Part shown: positions 18,198 through 26,043 of the stretch, piece by piece | How positions within the stretch are numbered: position 1 is the first letter of the stretch | How the letters are laid out: each line of letters starts with the position of its first letter | From: Rhodanobacter soli | GTDB lineage: Bacteria; Pseudomonadota; Gammaproteobacteria; Xanthomonadales; Rhodanobacteraceae | DNA: 64,000 nucleotides | Reading direction: 5' to 3' | Assembly: GCF_040548735.1 (NCBI RefSeq) | Contig: NZ_JBEPSD010000001.1 | Span: 682,001-746,000, forward strand | Notes under the pieces: generated by a model | The model's database searches: none | Seen by the model: the letters and a program-made list of their open reading frames with translations, nothing else | What the model was told of the DNA's origin: nothing | Translations under genes and position numbers: made by a program

Positions 18198-19559
18198 TCA
18201 GACCGACGCCGACGCCACGCGCATGCGCTGCCCGATGCCGCCCACGCGGTAACCCACGGTCAGCAGCGCCAGCCAGACCACGCCCACGTACAGCGCCACG
18301 CGGGTGTCCGCGCTGTAGCCGAGCATCACCAGCACGAACGCGAGAAATGCCAGGCAGATCACGCTGCTCAGCGGGAACCAGCGCAACCGGAAGGCCAGCG
18401 GCACGGGCTGCTGCCGGCGGAAGCGCCAGTGCGCCACCAGCACCATGCCCCAGGTCCACACCGTATTGAACGCGAGGATCGACATCATCATGCCGAAGAT
18501 GCGCCCGGGCACCAGGTAGTTCATCAGCACGCCGAACAGCAGGAACACCAGCGTCACCAGCACCCCGCTCACCGGCACGCCTTGCGCGCTCAGCCGACCC
18601 ATCGCCATCGGCGCCTGCCCCTTCGTCGCCAGGCTGTGCAGCATGCGGCTGCCGCTGAACATGGTGGAGTTGAAGCTGGACAGCGCCGCGGTGATCACCA
18701 CGAAATTGATCAGGCCCGCCGCCTGCGGAATGCCCAGCTTGGCGAACGTGGTGACGAACGGGCTGCCCTGCGTGCCCAGTTCGTTCCACGGGTAGATCGC
18801 CATGATCACGAGCAGCGCGCCGACGTAGAAGATGAGGATGCGCCAGATCACCGAATTCACCGCGCGCGGGATGGTGCGCTCGGGATGCGCGGCCTCGGCC
18901 GCCGCCATGCCGATCGTCTCGATCCCGCCGAAGGAGAACACCAGCACCGGCAGCGCCAGCACCATGCCGGTGAGGCCGTTGGGGAACCAGCCGCCGTGCG
19001 ACCACAGGTTCGACAACCCCATCGGATGCCCGCCGTTGCCCCAGCCCAGCCCGATGATCGCGGCGCCGCCGAGGATCATTAGCACCACCGTCAGCACCTT
19101 GATCAGCGCGAACCAGAACTCCAGCTCGCCGTAGACCTTCACCGCCATCAGGTTCAGCCCGCCGATCATCGCCACGCTGCCGAACGCCCAGATCCACTGC
19201 GGCAACTCGGGAAACCACGCCTTCATGTAGATGCCGACCGCCGTGCTCTCGGCGATGCCCACGCCCATCATCAGGATCCAGTAGTTCCAGCCGGTGAGGT
19301 AGCCGGCAAACGGGCCGAGGTACTTGTGCGCGTAAGTGCTGAACGAGCCGGCGATCGGCTCGTGCGCGGCCATCTCGCCCAGCGCGCGCATGATGATGAA
19401 GATCATCGCGCCGCCGAACAGGTAGGCGAACAGCAGCGACGGCCCAGCCAGCTGGATCGTGCTGGCCGAGCCGAGGAACAGGCCGGCGCCGATGCACATG
19501 CCCAGTGCCATGAAGGTGATGTGGCGCGGGGTGAGCTGGCGCTGGAGGGTCTGGGTCAT
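18198..19559 (-). CDS. APC-family amino-acid permease
   Basis: I start at the ATG at 19559 (MTQTLQRQLTPRHITFMALG), giving 453 residues; the frame is open further upstream but overlaps the rhomboid gene out of register. Twelve hydrophobic helices are discernible. TM1 carries the substrate/ion motif GMCIGAGLFLGSA, and helix 6 has VFSFGGIETIGMAAAEA. This is the AAT subfamily of amino-acid:proton symporters (ProY, AroP, GabP, CycA relatives) in the inner membrane; the specific amino acid cannot be read from sequence. The rhomboid gene lies 26 bases upstream on the same strand, so they may share a transcript. Confidence 0.9.
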   Translation of the reverse strand: MTQTLQRQLTPRHITFMALGMCIGAGLFLGSASTIQLAGPSLLFAYLFGGAMIFIIMRALGEMAAHEPIAGSFSTYAHKYLGPFAGYLTGWNYWILMMGVGIAESTAVGIYMKAWFPELPQWIWAFGSVAMIGGLNLMAVKVYGELEFWFALIKVLTVVLMILGGAAIIGLGWGNGGHPMGLSNLWSHGGWFPNGLTGMVLALPVLVFSFGGIETIGMAAAEAAHPERTIPRAVNSVIWRILIFYVGALLVIMAIYPWNELGTQGSPFVTTFAKLGIPQAAGLINFVVITAALSSFNSTMFSGSRMLHSLATKGQAPMAMGRLSAQGVPVSGVLVTLVFLLFGVLMNYLVPGRIFGMMMSILAFNTVWTWGMVLVAHWRFRRQQPVPLAFRLRWFPLSSVICLAFLAFVLVMLGYSADTRVALYVGVVWLALLTVGYRVGGIGQRMRVASASV

Positions 19560-19585
19560 GGGGGGCGTTCGCGGCGTGAAAGCGC

Positions 19586-20203
19586 TCAGCGTAACAGGCG
19601 GCGCTTCGGTTTCCACGGCAGCCGCCCGCGCCAGTACTGGATCAGTACGAGGCCGCCCAGCATGCCGCCGAGGTGGGCGAAATGGGCGACGCCCGGCTCG
19701 ATCCCGGTCACGCCCATGGTCAGTTCGGCAGCGGCATAGAGAATCACGAACAGCCACGCCGGCATCGGGATCGGCAGGAAGATCAGCATCACCTTCTCGT
19801 GTGGATACAGCATGCCGAACGCCAGCAGCAGGCCGAAGATCGCGCCGGAGGCGCCCAGCGTGGGGCCGTATTGGGACGGCGGGAAGAACCACAGCACCGC
19901 CAGTTGCAGCAGCGAGGCGACGATCGCGCAGACGAAGTAGTAGACGGTGAACTCGCGCGCGCCGAAGGTGCGCTCGATCGCACCACCGAACATGTACAGC
20001 GCGAGCATGTTGAACAGGATGTGGGTGATGCTGCCATGCATGAACGCGCTGGTGACGATCTGCCACACCCCGAACAGGCCGGAGCCGAGCGGCCACAGCG
20101 CGAAATACACCATCAGAAGCTGGCCCATCACCTGTTGCAGCAGGAATACCGCCACGTTGGCAATCAGCAGGTTGCGCGTGACGGGCGGCAAGTCGAAAGG
20201 CAT
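19586..20203 (-). CDS. Rhomboid-family intramembrane serine protease
   Basis: This 205-residue membrane protein has six predicted helices and the rhomboid catalytic dyad. The serine is in GPTLGASGAIFG and the histidine in AHFAHLGGMLGG. The conserved HxxxN-type loop motif SITHILFNMLALYMFGG follows helix 1. Rhomboids cleave single-pass membrane proteins within the bilayer; substrates here are unknown. The short basic tail (WKPKRRLLR) is cytoplasmic. It sits upstream of the amino-acid permease on the same strand. Confidence 0.93.
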   Translation of the reverse strand: MPFDLPPVTRNLLIANVAVFLLQQVMGQLLMVYFALWPLGSGLFGVWQIVTSAFMHGSITHILFNMLALYMFGGAIERTFGAREFTVYYFVCAIVASLLQLAVLWFFPPSQYGPTLGASGAIFGLLLAFGMLYPHEKVMLIFLPIPMPAWLFVILYAAAELTMGVTGIEPGVAHFAHLGGMLGGLVLIQYWRGRLPWKPKRRLLR

Positions 20204-20293
20204 CAGGCGGTTTCCATGAAGTCAGGGACAGCATAGCGGCGGCATCCCGCAGCTGACCGTACCCGGCGGCAATCGTTCACCCGCCGCGGCAGC

Positions 20294-20314
20294 AAAAAGC
20301 CGCCTCACGGCGGC
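20294..20314 (-). terminator. Intrinsic terminator of the NlpC/P60 gene
   Basis: Read on the minus strand, a GCCGCC/GGCGGC stem with a four-base loop is followed by TTTTT, 27 bases past the stop at 20341. Confidence 0.8.
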
Positions 20315-20340
20315 TTCGCGAAGAAGCTGGCGACGGCAGC

Positions 20341-21048
20341 TCAGCCCTTGCTGGCCACCTGCGCCATCGCTTCCGGGCGCTTGGCGCCGGCGAAGCGCTT
20401 GGCCCAGTAGCTCTCGTGCAGGCTGGAGATCTCCACCGACTTGCCGCTGGCCGGCGAGTGGATGAAGCGGCCGTTCGAGATATAGATGCCCACGTGCGAG
20501 ATGCGCCGCTTGCCATGAGTGCGGAAGAACACCAGGTCGCCCGGCTGCATGTCGGCCCGCTTGACCTTGAGGCCGGCCAGGAACTGCGATGCGGAGTTGC
20601 GCGGCAGCTGCATGCCGACCGCATGGGCGAATACGTAACGGACGAAACCGCTGCAATCGAAACCGGTGGAGGGATCGCGCCCGCCACGCACGTAGCGGGT
20701 ATCGCGCAATTTCATCGCCATCGCGATCAGCGACTTGCGCAGGTCGGTGATGTCCGCGCTGGCGGCTGCCGCTGCCGCGTCCTGCTCGTCCGTCGCGGCG
20801 ACGTCGGCAGCGGCAGCCTGTTCCGTCGCGGCACTCTTGCCGGCGAGCACCGAGGCAGCATCGGGGACCACGGACTGCGCCAGCGACGGCGCCGGGTTGA
20901 ATGCCGGCAGCTGACTCAGCAAGGGCGACCCGAGGCGGGCGACAACCGTGCTGTCGATGACGGCGGGGTTGTTCGTGGCTTGGAGTGGGCCGGACACCAG
21001 CAGCACGGAAACGAATGCGACGGCGGCGGTCAGTTGCTTGATGGGCAT
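20341..21048 (-). CDS. Secreted NlpC/P60 peptidoglycan hydrolase
   Basis: I start at the ATG at 21048, which opens a clean signal peptide (KQLTAAVAFVSVLLVSGPLQA); 56 upstream in-frame codons look non-coding. The 235-residue protein has an Ala-rich linker (about residues 70-105) and a C-terminal NlpC/P60 domain with catalytic cysteine in GFDCSGFVRYVF, histidine in ISHVGIYI and a third polar residue in FIHSPASGKSVEI. Such enzymes cut the D-Glu-meso-DAP bond of stem peptides in the periplasm (MepS/Spr-like). It is a single gene with its own terminator and a 180-base AT-enriched upstream region. Confidence 0.93.
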   Translation of the reverse strand: MPIKQLTAAVAFVSVLLVSGPLQATNNPAVIDSTVVARLGSPLLSQLPAFNPAPSLAQSVVPDAASVLAGKSAATEQAAAADVAATDEQDAAAAAASADITDLRKSLIAMAMKLRDTRYVRGGRDPSTGFDCSGFVRYVFAHAVGMQLPRNSASQFLAGLKVKRADMQPGDLVFFRTHGKRRISHVGIYISNGRFIHSPASGKSVEISSLHESYWAKRFAGAKRPEAMAQVASKG

Positions 21049-21229
21049 GCTGGGAAAAACCCCTTGTTGTTCACAGGATCGACCGCCCAGCAGAAGCCAA
21101 TGACGTGACGACTCGGTGAAGTTAACAAGAAGGGGCCACCTGGATGTTGGATTGGGGTTAACTGAACTCTGGCGTTTCAAAAAATGGCGACGCCGCGCAC
21201 ATTTCACCCAACTCATTGATTTTTAAAAT

Positions 21230-21967
21230 TTATGCCTTGAGCGGCGGCTCCGGCCAGTAATGCGAGTCCGGATAGGGCCGACTGCCGAAGATCGCCGTAC
21301 CGATCCGTACCTCGGTCGCTCCCTCGGCAATGGCGAGCGGGAAATCTCCGCTCATGCCCATGGAAAGTTCTGTCAGATCATGACCTTGTGCCACCGCCCG
21401 ATCACGCAGCTCACGCAGCAGGCGAAAGCAGGCACGCACTTCGGCCGGCTCGCTGGAGTGGATCGCCAGGGTCATCAGGCCACGTACGCGCAAGGTGTCG
21501 TAACCGCGCAGGACGTTCAGGAAACCCGGCAGCTGTTCAGGCGGGAGACCGTATTTGCTGGGTTCGGACGAGGTCTTCACCTGCACCAGCACGTCGATCG
21601 CGCGGCCCTCGTGCTGCAGCCGGCGATCCAGCGCCTCGGCCAGCTCCAGCCGGTCCAGCGACTGCACCTCGCTGGCCAGCCGCGCCACGTCCCTGGCCTT
21701 GTTGGTCTGCAGGTGGCCGATCATCACCCAGTCGATGCCGCAGTCCGCCAACGGTGCGGATTTGTCGCGGATCTCCTGCACCTTGTTCTCGCCGAAGCGG
21801 CGCATGCCCAGTGCCACGCCAGCCCGGATCAGGTCCGGACCGAACGTCTTGCTGACCGGCAGGATGCCCACCTCGGCCGGGTCGCGGTCTGCCTCGCGGC
21901 ACGCCGCGTCGACGCGCAGGCGGACCTGCGCCCAGTTGTCGGCCAGCCAGCCGGTGTCCATGCTCAT
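21230..21967 (-). CDS. yggS: YggS/PROSC-type PLP homeostasis protein
   Basis: This 245-residue cytoplasmic protein is a single TIM-barrel PLP-binding protein. The PLP lysine is in LPVSKT (about residue 40), followed by FGENKVQE, HLQTNKAR, SMGMSGDF and the phosphate-binding EVRIGTAIFG. Family members buffer free pyridoxal phosphate and affect amino- and keto-acid balance; they are not racemases despite the fold. An in-frame ATG at 21961 is an alternative start. It follows the M20 peptidase gene with a 16-base gap, probably in one transcript, rather than the more common yggS-proC or pilT setting. Confidence 0.95.
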   Translation of the reverse strand: MSMDTGWLADNWAQVRLRVDAACREADRDPAEVGILPVSKTFGPDLIRAGVALGMRRFGENKVQEIRDKSAPLADCGIDWVMIGHLQTNKARDVARLASEVQSLDRLELAEALDRRLQHEGRAIDVLVQVKTSSEPSKYGLPPEQLPGFLNVLRGYDTLRVRGLMTLAIHSSEPAEVRACFRLLRELRDRAVAQGHDLTELSMGMSGDFPLAIAEGATEVRIGTAIFGSRPYPDSHYWPEPPLKA

Positions 21968-21983
21968 GGTCCGACGATCGCGC

Positions 21984-23408
21984 TCAGGCCTTGCTGCCCT
22001 GCTGGTGGTGGCGCGCCACCACCTCGGCCACCACCATGCTGACCTTCTTGCCGGTGGGGATGTGCAGGAACTCGTTCGGGCCGTGCGCGTTGGAATGCGG
22101 ACCGAGCACGCCGGTGATCAGGAACTGCGCCTTCGGAAATTTCTCGCCCAGCATGCCCATGAACGGAATGCTGCCGCCCTCGCCCATGTAGGTGGCGGGG
22201 GCACCGAAGTAGTTCTGCGAAGCATCGCTGACCGCCTGCTCCAGCCACGGCGACAGTGCGGGCGCGTTCCAGCCCGAGCCGTCCTTCTCCAGGGTGAAGC
22301 TGACCTTGGCGCCGTACGGCGGATCCTTTTCCAGCAGCTGCTTGACGAACTCGCCGGCCTTGGCGCCGTTCAAGGTGGGCGGCACGCGCAGGCTCAGCTT
22401 CACCGACGTCTGCGGACGCAGCACGTTGCCGGCGCTTTCCAGCGGCGGGATGCCGCCGATGCCGGTCACCGCCAGCTGCGGACGCCAGGTGCGGTTGAGC
22501 ACCAGCTCGGCCAGGTCGTGGGTGACCGGCTGCATGCCTTCCACCCACGGGAACTTGTCGTAGATGTCCGCGCCCAGCACCTCGGCCGACAGTTTTGCCT
22601 GCTCGACCCGCTGCGCCGGGATCTCGACGTACAGCTCCTTCGGCTTGATCTGGCCGGTGGCCGGATCCTCCAGCCGCGACAACAACTCGCGCAGGATGCG
22701 GAAACTCGACGGCACCACACCGGAGGCATCGCCCGAGTGCACGCCCTCTTCCAGCACCTGCACGCTGAGGTTGCCGCCGGTCATGCCACGCAAGGACGTG
22801 GTCAGCCACAGCTGGTCGTAGTTGCCGCAGCCCGAATCCAGACACACCACCAGCGACGGGCTGCCAATGCGCGCGGCCAGGTGGTCGACATAGAACGGCA
22901 GATCGTAGCTGCCCGATTCCTCGCAGGCCTCGATCATCACCACGCAGCGTGCGTGCGGAATGCCCTGCTCGTGCAACGCCAGCAATGCCGCCAGCGAGCC
23001 GAAAATCGCATAACCGTCGTCGGCGCCGCCGCGACCGTACAGCTTGTCGCCCTTGAGCACCGGCGTCCACGGACCCAGGCCGTCGGCCCAGCCGGTCATC
23101 TCCGGCTGCTTGTCCAGGTGGCCGTACAGCATGACGGTGTCGTCGCCCTGGCCCGGCACCTCGATGTAGATGAGTGGCGTGCGCCCCTCCAGCCGCACCA
23201 CTTCCAGCGTGGCACCCGGCAGCTGGCTCAGCTTGGAGCGCGCCCAGGTTTCCATCAGCTTCACCGCGGCGTCCATGTAGCCGTGCGCCACCCAATCCTT
23301 GTCGAACATCGGCGACTTGTTGGGAATACGGATGTATTCAACCAGCTGCGGCACGATCTCGTCGTCCCACAAGCCGCTGACAAAGCGCGAAAGGCGGGCA
23401 GTATCCAT
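21984..23408 (-). CDS. M20-family dipeptidase (CNDP/DapE-like)
   Basis: The ATG at 23408 has GGAG seven bases upstream. The 474-residue enzyme has the dizinc M20 catalytic domain (YGHLDKQPEM, RGGADDG with the bridging aspartate, EACEESGS with the catalytic Glu pair, and SNAHGPNE near the C-terminus). A dimerisation domain is inserted at about residues 210-360. Length and motifs match the cytosolic non-specific dipeptidase/CNDP-like M20 group, which splits dipeptides. No signal peptide is seen, so it is cytoplasmic. It appears to be first in an operon with yggS. Confidence 0.92.
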   Translation of the reverse strand: MDTARLSRFVSGLWDDEIVPQLVEYIRIPNKSPMFDKDWVAHGYMDAAVKLMETWARSKLSQLPGATLEVVRLEGRTPLIYIEVPGQGDDTVMLYGHLDKQPEMTGWADGLGPWTPVLKGDKLYGRGGADDGYAIFGSLAALLALHEQGIPHARCVVMIEACEESGSYDLPFYVDHLAARIGSPSLVVCLDSGCGNYDQLWLTTSLRGMTGGNLSVQVLEEGVHSGDASGVVPSSFRILRELLSRLEDPATGQIKPKELYVEIPAQRVEQAKLSAEVLGADIYDKFPWVEGMQPVTHDLAELVLNRTWRPQLAVTGIGGIPPLESAGNVLRPQTSVKLSLRVPPTLNGAKAGEFVKQLLEKDPPYGAKVSFTLEKDGSGWNAPALSPWLEQAVSDASQNYFGAPATYMGEGGSIPFMGMLGEKFPKAQFLITGVLGPHSNAHGPNEFLHIPTGKKVSMVVAEVVARHHQQGSKA

Positions 23409-23614
23409 GGTCAAGCTCCATCAGACGGACAAGACCGGCATTGTAACAGCCGTCCTTCGGCCACACCGACACGCGATCGGAAGCCGCCCACAGACGAAAG
23501 CGACCACCGCGCACGCCGACCTTGCGCTGCCTCCCACTGTGCGCTCCTGCGCCACGGCGCCATAGTGCGCTGGCGGCACCGGGATGCCGTCACCACCGCC
23601 CAAGGAGAAAGGCC

Positions 23615-23959
23615 ATGTTCAACAAACTCGTCGCTGTCGCCCTCACCCTCGCCCTCGCCGTACCGGGCCTGCTGCTCGCCGCCACGCCGGTCAATATCAA
23701 CCACGCCGACGCCGCCACCATCGCCAAGTCGCTGGACGGCGTCGGCCAGTCCAAGGCCGAGGCCATCGTGGCCTGGCGCGAAGCCAACGGCCCGTTCAAG
23801 AAGGCCGACGACCTCAACCACGTCAAGGGCATCGGCAAGGCCACGATCGAGCGCAACCGCAGCGCGATCCTGCTCGGCGACGCCGCCGACGATGCCGTCG
23901 CCAAGGCGGACGCGCCGGCCAAGGCCATGCACAGCAAGAAGACGCCGACCGGGGAGTAG
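23615..23959 (+). CDS. Secreted ComEA-like helix-hairpin-helix protein
   Basis: This 114-residue protein starts at 23615 behind a strong AAGGAGAAAGG site. It has a signal peptide (NKLVAVALTLALAVPGLLLA) and one ComEA-type helix-hairpin-helix domain (VNINHADAATIAKSLDGVG, FKKADDLNHVKGIGKATIE). ComEA-family proteins bind double-stranded DNA in the periplasm and draw it in during natural transformation. The Lys/Ala-rich tail (AKADAPAKAMHSKK) may add non-specific DNA affinity. No other competence gene is adjacent, so a role in DNA uptake is family-based inference. Confidence 0.88.
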   Translation: MFNKLVAVALTLALAVPGLLLAATPVNINHADAATIAKSLDGVGQSKAEAIVAWREANGPFKKADDLNHVKGIGKATIERNRSAILLGDAADDAVAKADAPAKAMHSKKTPTGE

Positions 23960-24055
23960 CCCCCCGCCCCCCGCGAGCGGAAGCCAGGCGGCGCGGCCCG
24001 GCGGGCCGTGCCGCTTGCGTTACACTCGCGCGCCCATCCCGCCCGCCGTGCCGCC

Positions 24056-24529
24056 ATGATCCTGCCGCGTTACCACATCGCCGCCTCCGCCATTCGTGGC
24101 GCCGGCAACGGCCTGTTCCTCGACGAAACCGTGGCAGCGGGGCGCATCATCACCGCGCCGGATGGCATCGAACAGACGTTCCGTTACGCCGACATCATGG
24201 CTTCGCCGGAACTCCGCGCGCAGTTCCATGCCAGCGCGCGCTGGTTCGAGGACCGCTACACGCTGTCGCCGGACTGGCCGGACGAGTGCTACATCAACCA
24301 CAGTTTCACGCCGAACGGGCTGTGGCACCTGGGTTTCGTGTTTGCCCTGGCCGAACTGCCCGCCGGAAGCGAGATCACCGTGGACTACCGGCATCTGCTG
24401 CCGCCCGGCCAGGCCGAGGATTTTGTCGATTCGGTCACAGGTGAGACAATCACCGGATTGTCCTGGCAAGAGAGTCTTGCCAGCAGTACCCATGCACTGG
24501 CTGAACTGCTGGTTGCCGCCCACCGTTGA
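24056..24529 (+). CDS. SET-domain protein
   Basis: This 157-residue protein consists of one small SET domain. It shows SAIRGAGNGLFLDETVAAG at the start, the NH motif in CYINHSFTPNGLWHLG and the catalytic-type tyrosine in ITVDYRHLLPPG. Bacterial stand-alone SET proteins are protein-lysine methyltransferase-like, but their targets are mostly unknown. The stop overlaps the region before the acetyltransferase gene, so the two are translationally linked. A hexamer TACACT 26 bases before the start could be its -10. Confidence 0.85.
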   Translation: MILPRYHIAASAIRGAGNGLFLDETVAAGRIITAPDGIEQTFRYADIMASPELRAQFHASARWFEDRYTLSPDWPDECYINHSFTPNGLWHLGFVFALAELPAGSEITVDYRHLLPPGQAEDFVDSVTGETITGLSWQESLASSTHALAELLVAAHR

Positions 24530-24534
24530 CCGTG

Positions 24535-25074
24535 ATGTTCGATATTCCAACCATTGAAACGGCGCGTCTGCGCCTCACCGCACTCACCGAGCGGCATTTC
24601 GACGACTACGCCGCCATGCTGGCCGACCCGGACAGCACGCGCTGGATCGGCGACGGCGAACCGCTGGACCGAACCAATGCCTGGCGTTCGCTGGCGATGC
24701 TGCTGGGCCATTGGCAGCTGCGCGGCTTCGGCATGTGGGCGCTCGAGCTGAAAGGCAGCGGCGAGTTCATCGGCCGCGCCGGCCTGATGTACCCCGACGG
24801 CTGGCCGGACCTGGAAATGGGCTGGATGCTGAAGCCCGAGCATCGCCACCACGGCTATGCCACCGAGGCGGGCAATGCCGTGCTCGGCTTCGCCTGGAAC
24901 CAGCTGCGCGTCCAGCGCGTGATCAGCCTGGTGCGGATCGGCAACGAGGCCTCCGACCGGGTCGCCGAGCGACTCGGCGGCGAACACATCGAGGACATGG
25001 ATTTCTACGGCAGCCACAGCCACGTGTTCGCCTACTACCCGCCGCACCGCGAACACCGCCGCGCCTACGGCTGA
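24535..25074 (+). CDS. GNAT N-acetyltransferase (RimJ/RimL-like)
   Basis: This 179-residue enzyme begins TARLRLTALTERHFDDYAAML, typical of the RimJ/RimL-type GNAT group. It has the acetyl-CoA loop region HRHHGYATEAGNAVLGFAW and the ending strand RVISLVRIGNEASDRVAERLG. I chose the ATG at 24535; GTG at 24532 and TTG at 24526 are in frame, the last overlapping the SET-gene stop. It acetylates an amine, perhaps a protein N-terminus or small molecule. The substrate is not readable. Confidence 0.88.
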   Translation: MFDIPTIETARLRLTALTERHFDDYAAMLADPDSTRWIGDGEPLDRTNAWRSLAMLLGHWQLRGFGMWALELKGSGEFIGRAGLMYPDGWPDLEMGWMLKPEHRHHGYATEAGNAVLGFAWNQLRVQRVISLVRIGNEASDRVAERLGGEHIEDMDFYGSHSHVFAYYPPHREHRRAYG

Positions 25075-25119
25075 TTCATCGTCCCGCCGGCAGGTGCCGG
25101 CAAGGCGGTGAAGAACGGC

Positions 25120-26043
25120 CTACAACGCCTGGGGCAAACCGCTGCCGCGCCGCGACGACGACAGCGAACGCGCCACTTCGGCCAGTGCGAATACGCGGGC
25201 CACGCGCACCCAGCCCAGCACCAGCACTACCAGCTGCGCCAGCAGTATCGCCAGCACCAGGCCGGTCACGCCGAGCGCCGGGGTATGCACGCGGCCCACG
25301 CCGAGCGCCAGCGCCACCGCGTAACCGATCGCGCTGATCAGCAAGTAGCACAGCAGCGTACTGAACGGCCGCCGCAGCAACTGCATGAAGCCGCGACCGA
25401 ATGCGCGGGTGGACGAACGCAGGTTGCCGTCGGCGATGAACGCGGCACGCCCCGACTCCACAATGGCCTGCGCCAGCACGAACAGCAGCACGGCCAGCCC
25501 GATCGCCAGGTGCGACGTGCGGTCCGCCTGCGATTCCAGCACGGCCCTGGCGTCGACCCGGTCCACCGCATCGAAGGCCACGCCGATCAACGCCGCCATT
25601 GCCGCGTAAGGCACGATCGACCACAGCATCAGGCGGAACATGCGGTCGTACTCGACAATGCCGCACTGAAGCAGGTGGCCGAAGCCCAGCACGCGGCTGG
25701 CGCGCCCGCTGCCGACCAGCATGCCGTTGAGGAACGGCGACAGCAGCAGGGTCAGCAGCAGGCCGAGGATCGCCACGCCGCTGATCCAGCCGGTATCGTC
25801 GCCGAGTGCCGACATGGTGTCGCCGAACATCAGCGGGCTGAACTGCGCGGCCCATGCCTGCGCGTGCACCGAATGATCGAGCAGCCCGCTCAGGCTGCGC
25901 CACAACGGCAGGCTGACCACCGCGGTCGGCAGCAGCAGCAACAGGGTCCACAGCAACAGCAGGCGCCATTGCATGGCAGCCAGCGGGGCACGCATGGCGG
26001 CGCCAAAGTCCACCCGACGCGAAGCACGTTTGTTCATCATCAC
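25120..26043 (-). CDS. Multi-pass membrane protein of unknown function
   Basis: This 307-residue protein has about six hydrophobic helices (WRLLLLWTLLLLLPTAVVSL, GVAILGLLLTLLLSPFLNGM, LAIGLAVLLFVLAQAIVESG, LVLAILLAQLVVLVLGWVRV). It starts at GTG 26043, four bases inside the stop of the upstream M1 peptidase gene (GTGA), with ATGs in frame at 26040 and 26037. No family was recognised. Tight coupling to the peptidase suggests a shared function, such as an ABC-2-like or peptidase-associated membrane partner, but no ATPase is adjacent. Confidence 0.75.
   Translation of the reverse strand: MMMNKRASRRVDFGAAMRAPLAAMQWRLLLLWTLLLLLPTAVVSLPLWRSLSGLLDHSVHAQAWAAQFSPLMFGDTMSALGDDTGWISGVAILGLLLTLLLSPFLNGMLVGSGRASRVLGFGHLLQCGIVEYDRMFRLMLWSIVPYAAMAALIGVAFDAVDRVDARAVLESQADRTSHLAIGLAVLLFVLAQAIVESGRAAFIADGNLRSSTRAFGRGFMQLLRRPFSTLLCYLLISAIGYAVALALGVGRVHTPALGVTGLVLAILLAQLVVLVLGWVRVARVFALAEVARSLSSSRRGSGLPQAL

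Noticed and set aside
21121..21162. Two GTTAAC palindromes 36 bases apart before the NlpC/P60 gene
   Set aside because: Six-base palindromes in an AT-richer gap occur by chance, and no flanking symmetry extends them.
20341..21216. Longer NlpC/P60 protein starting at 21216
   Set aside because: The extra 56 residues lack protein-like character and would bury the clear signal peptide that begins at 21048.
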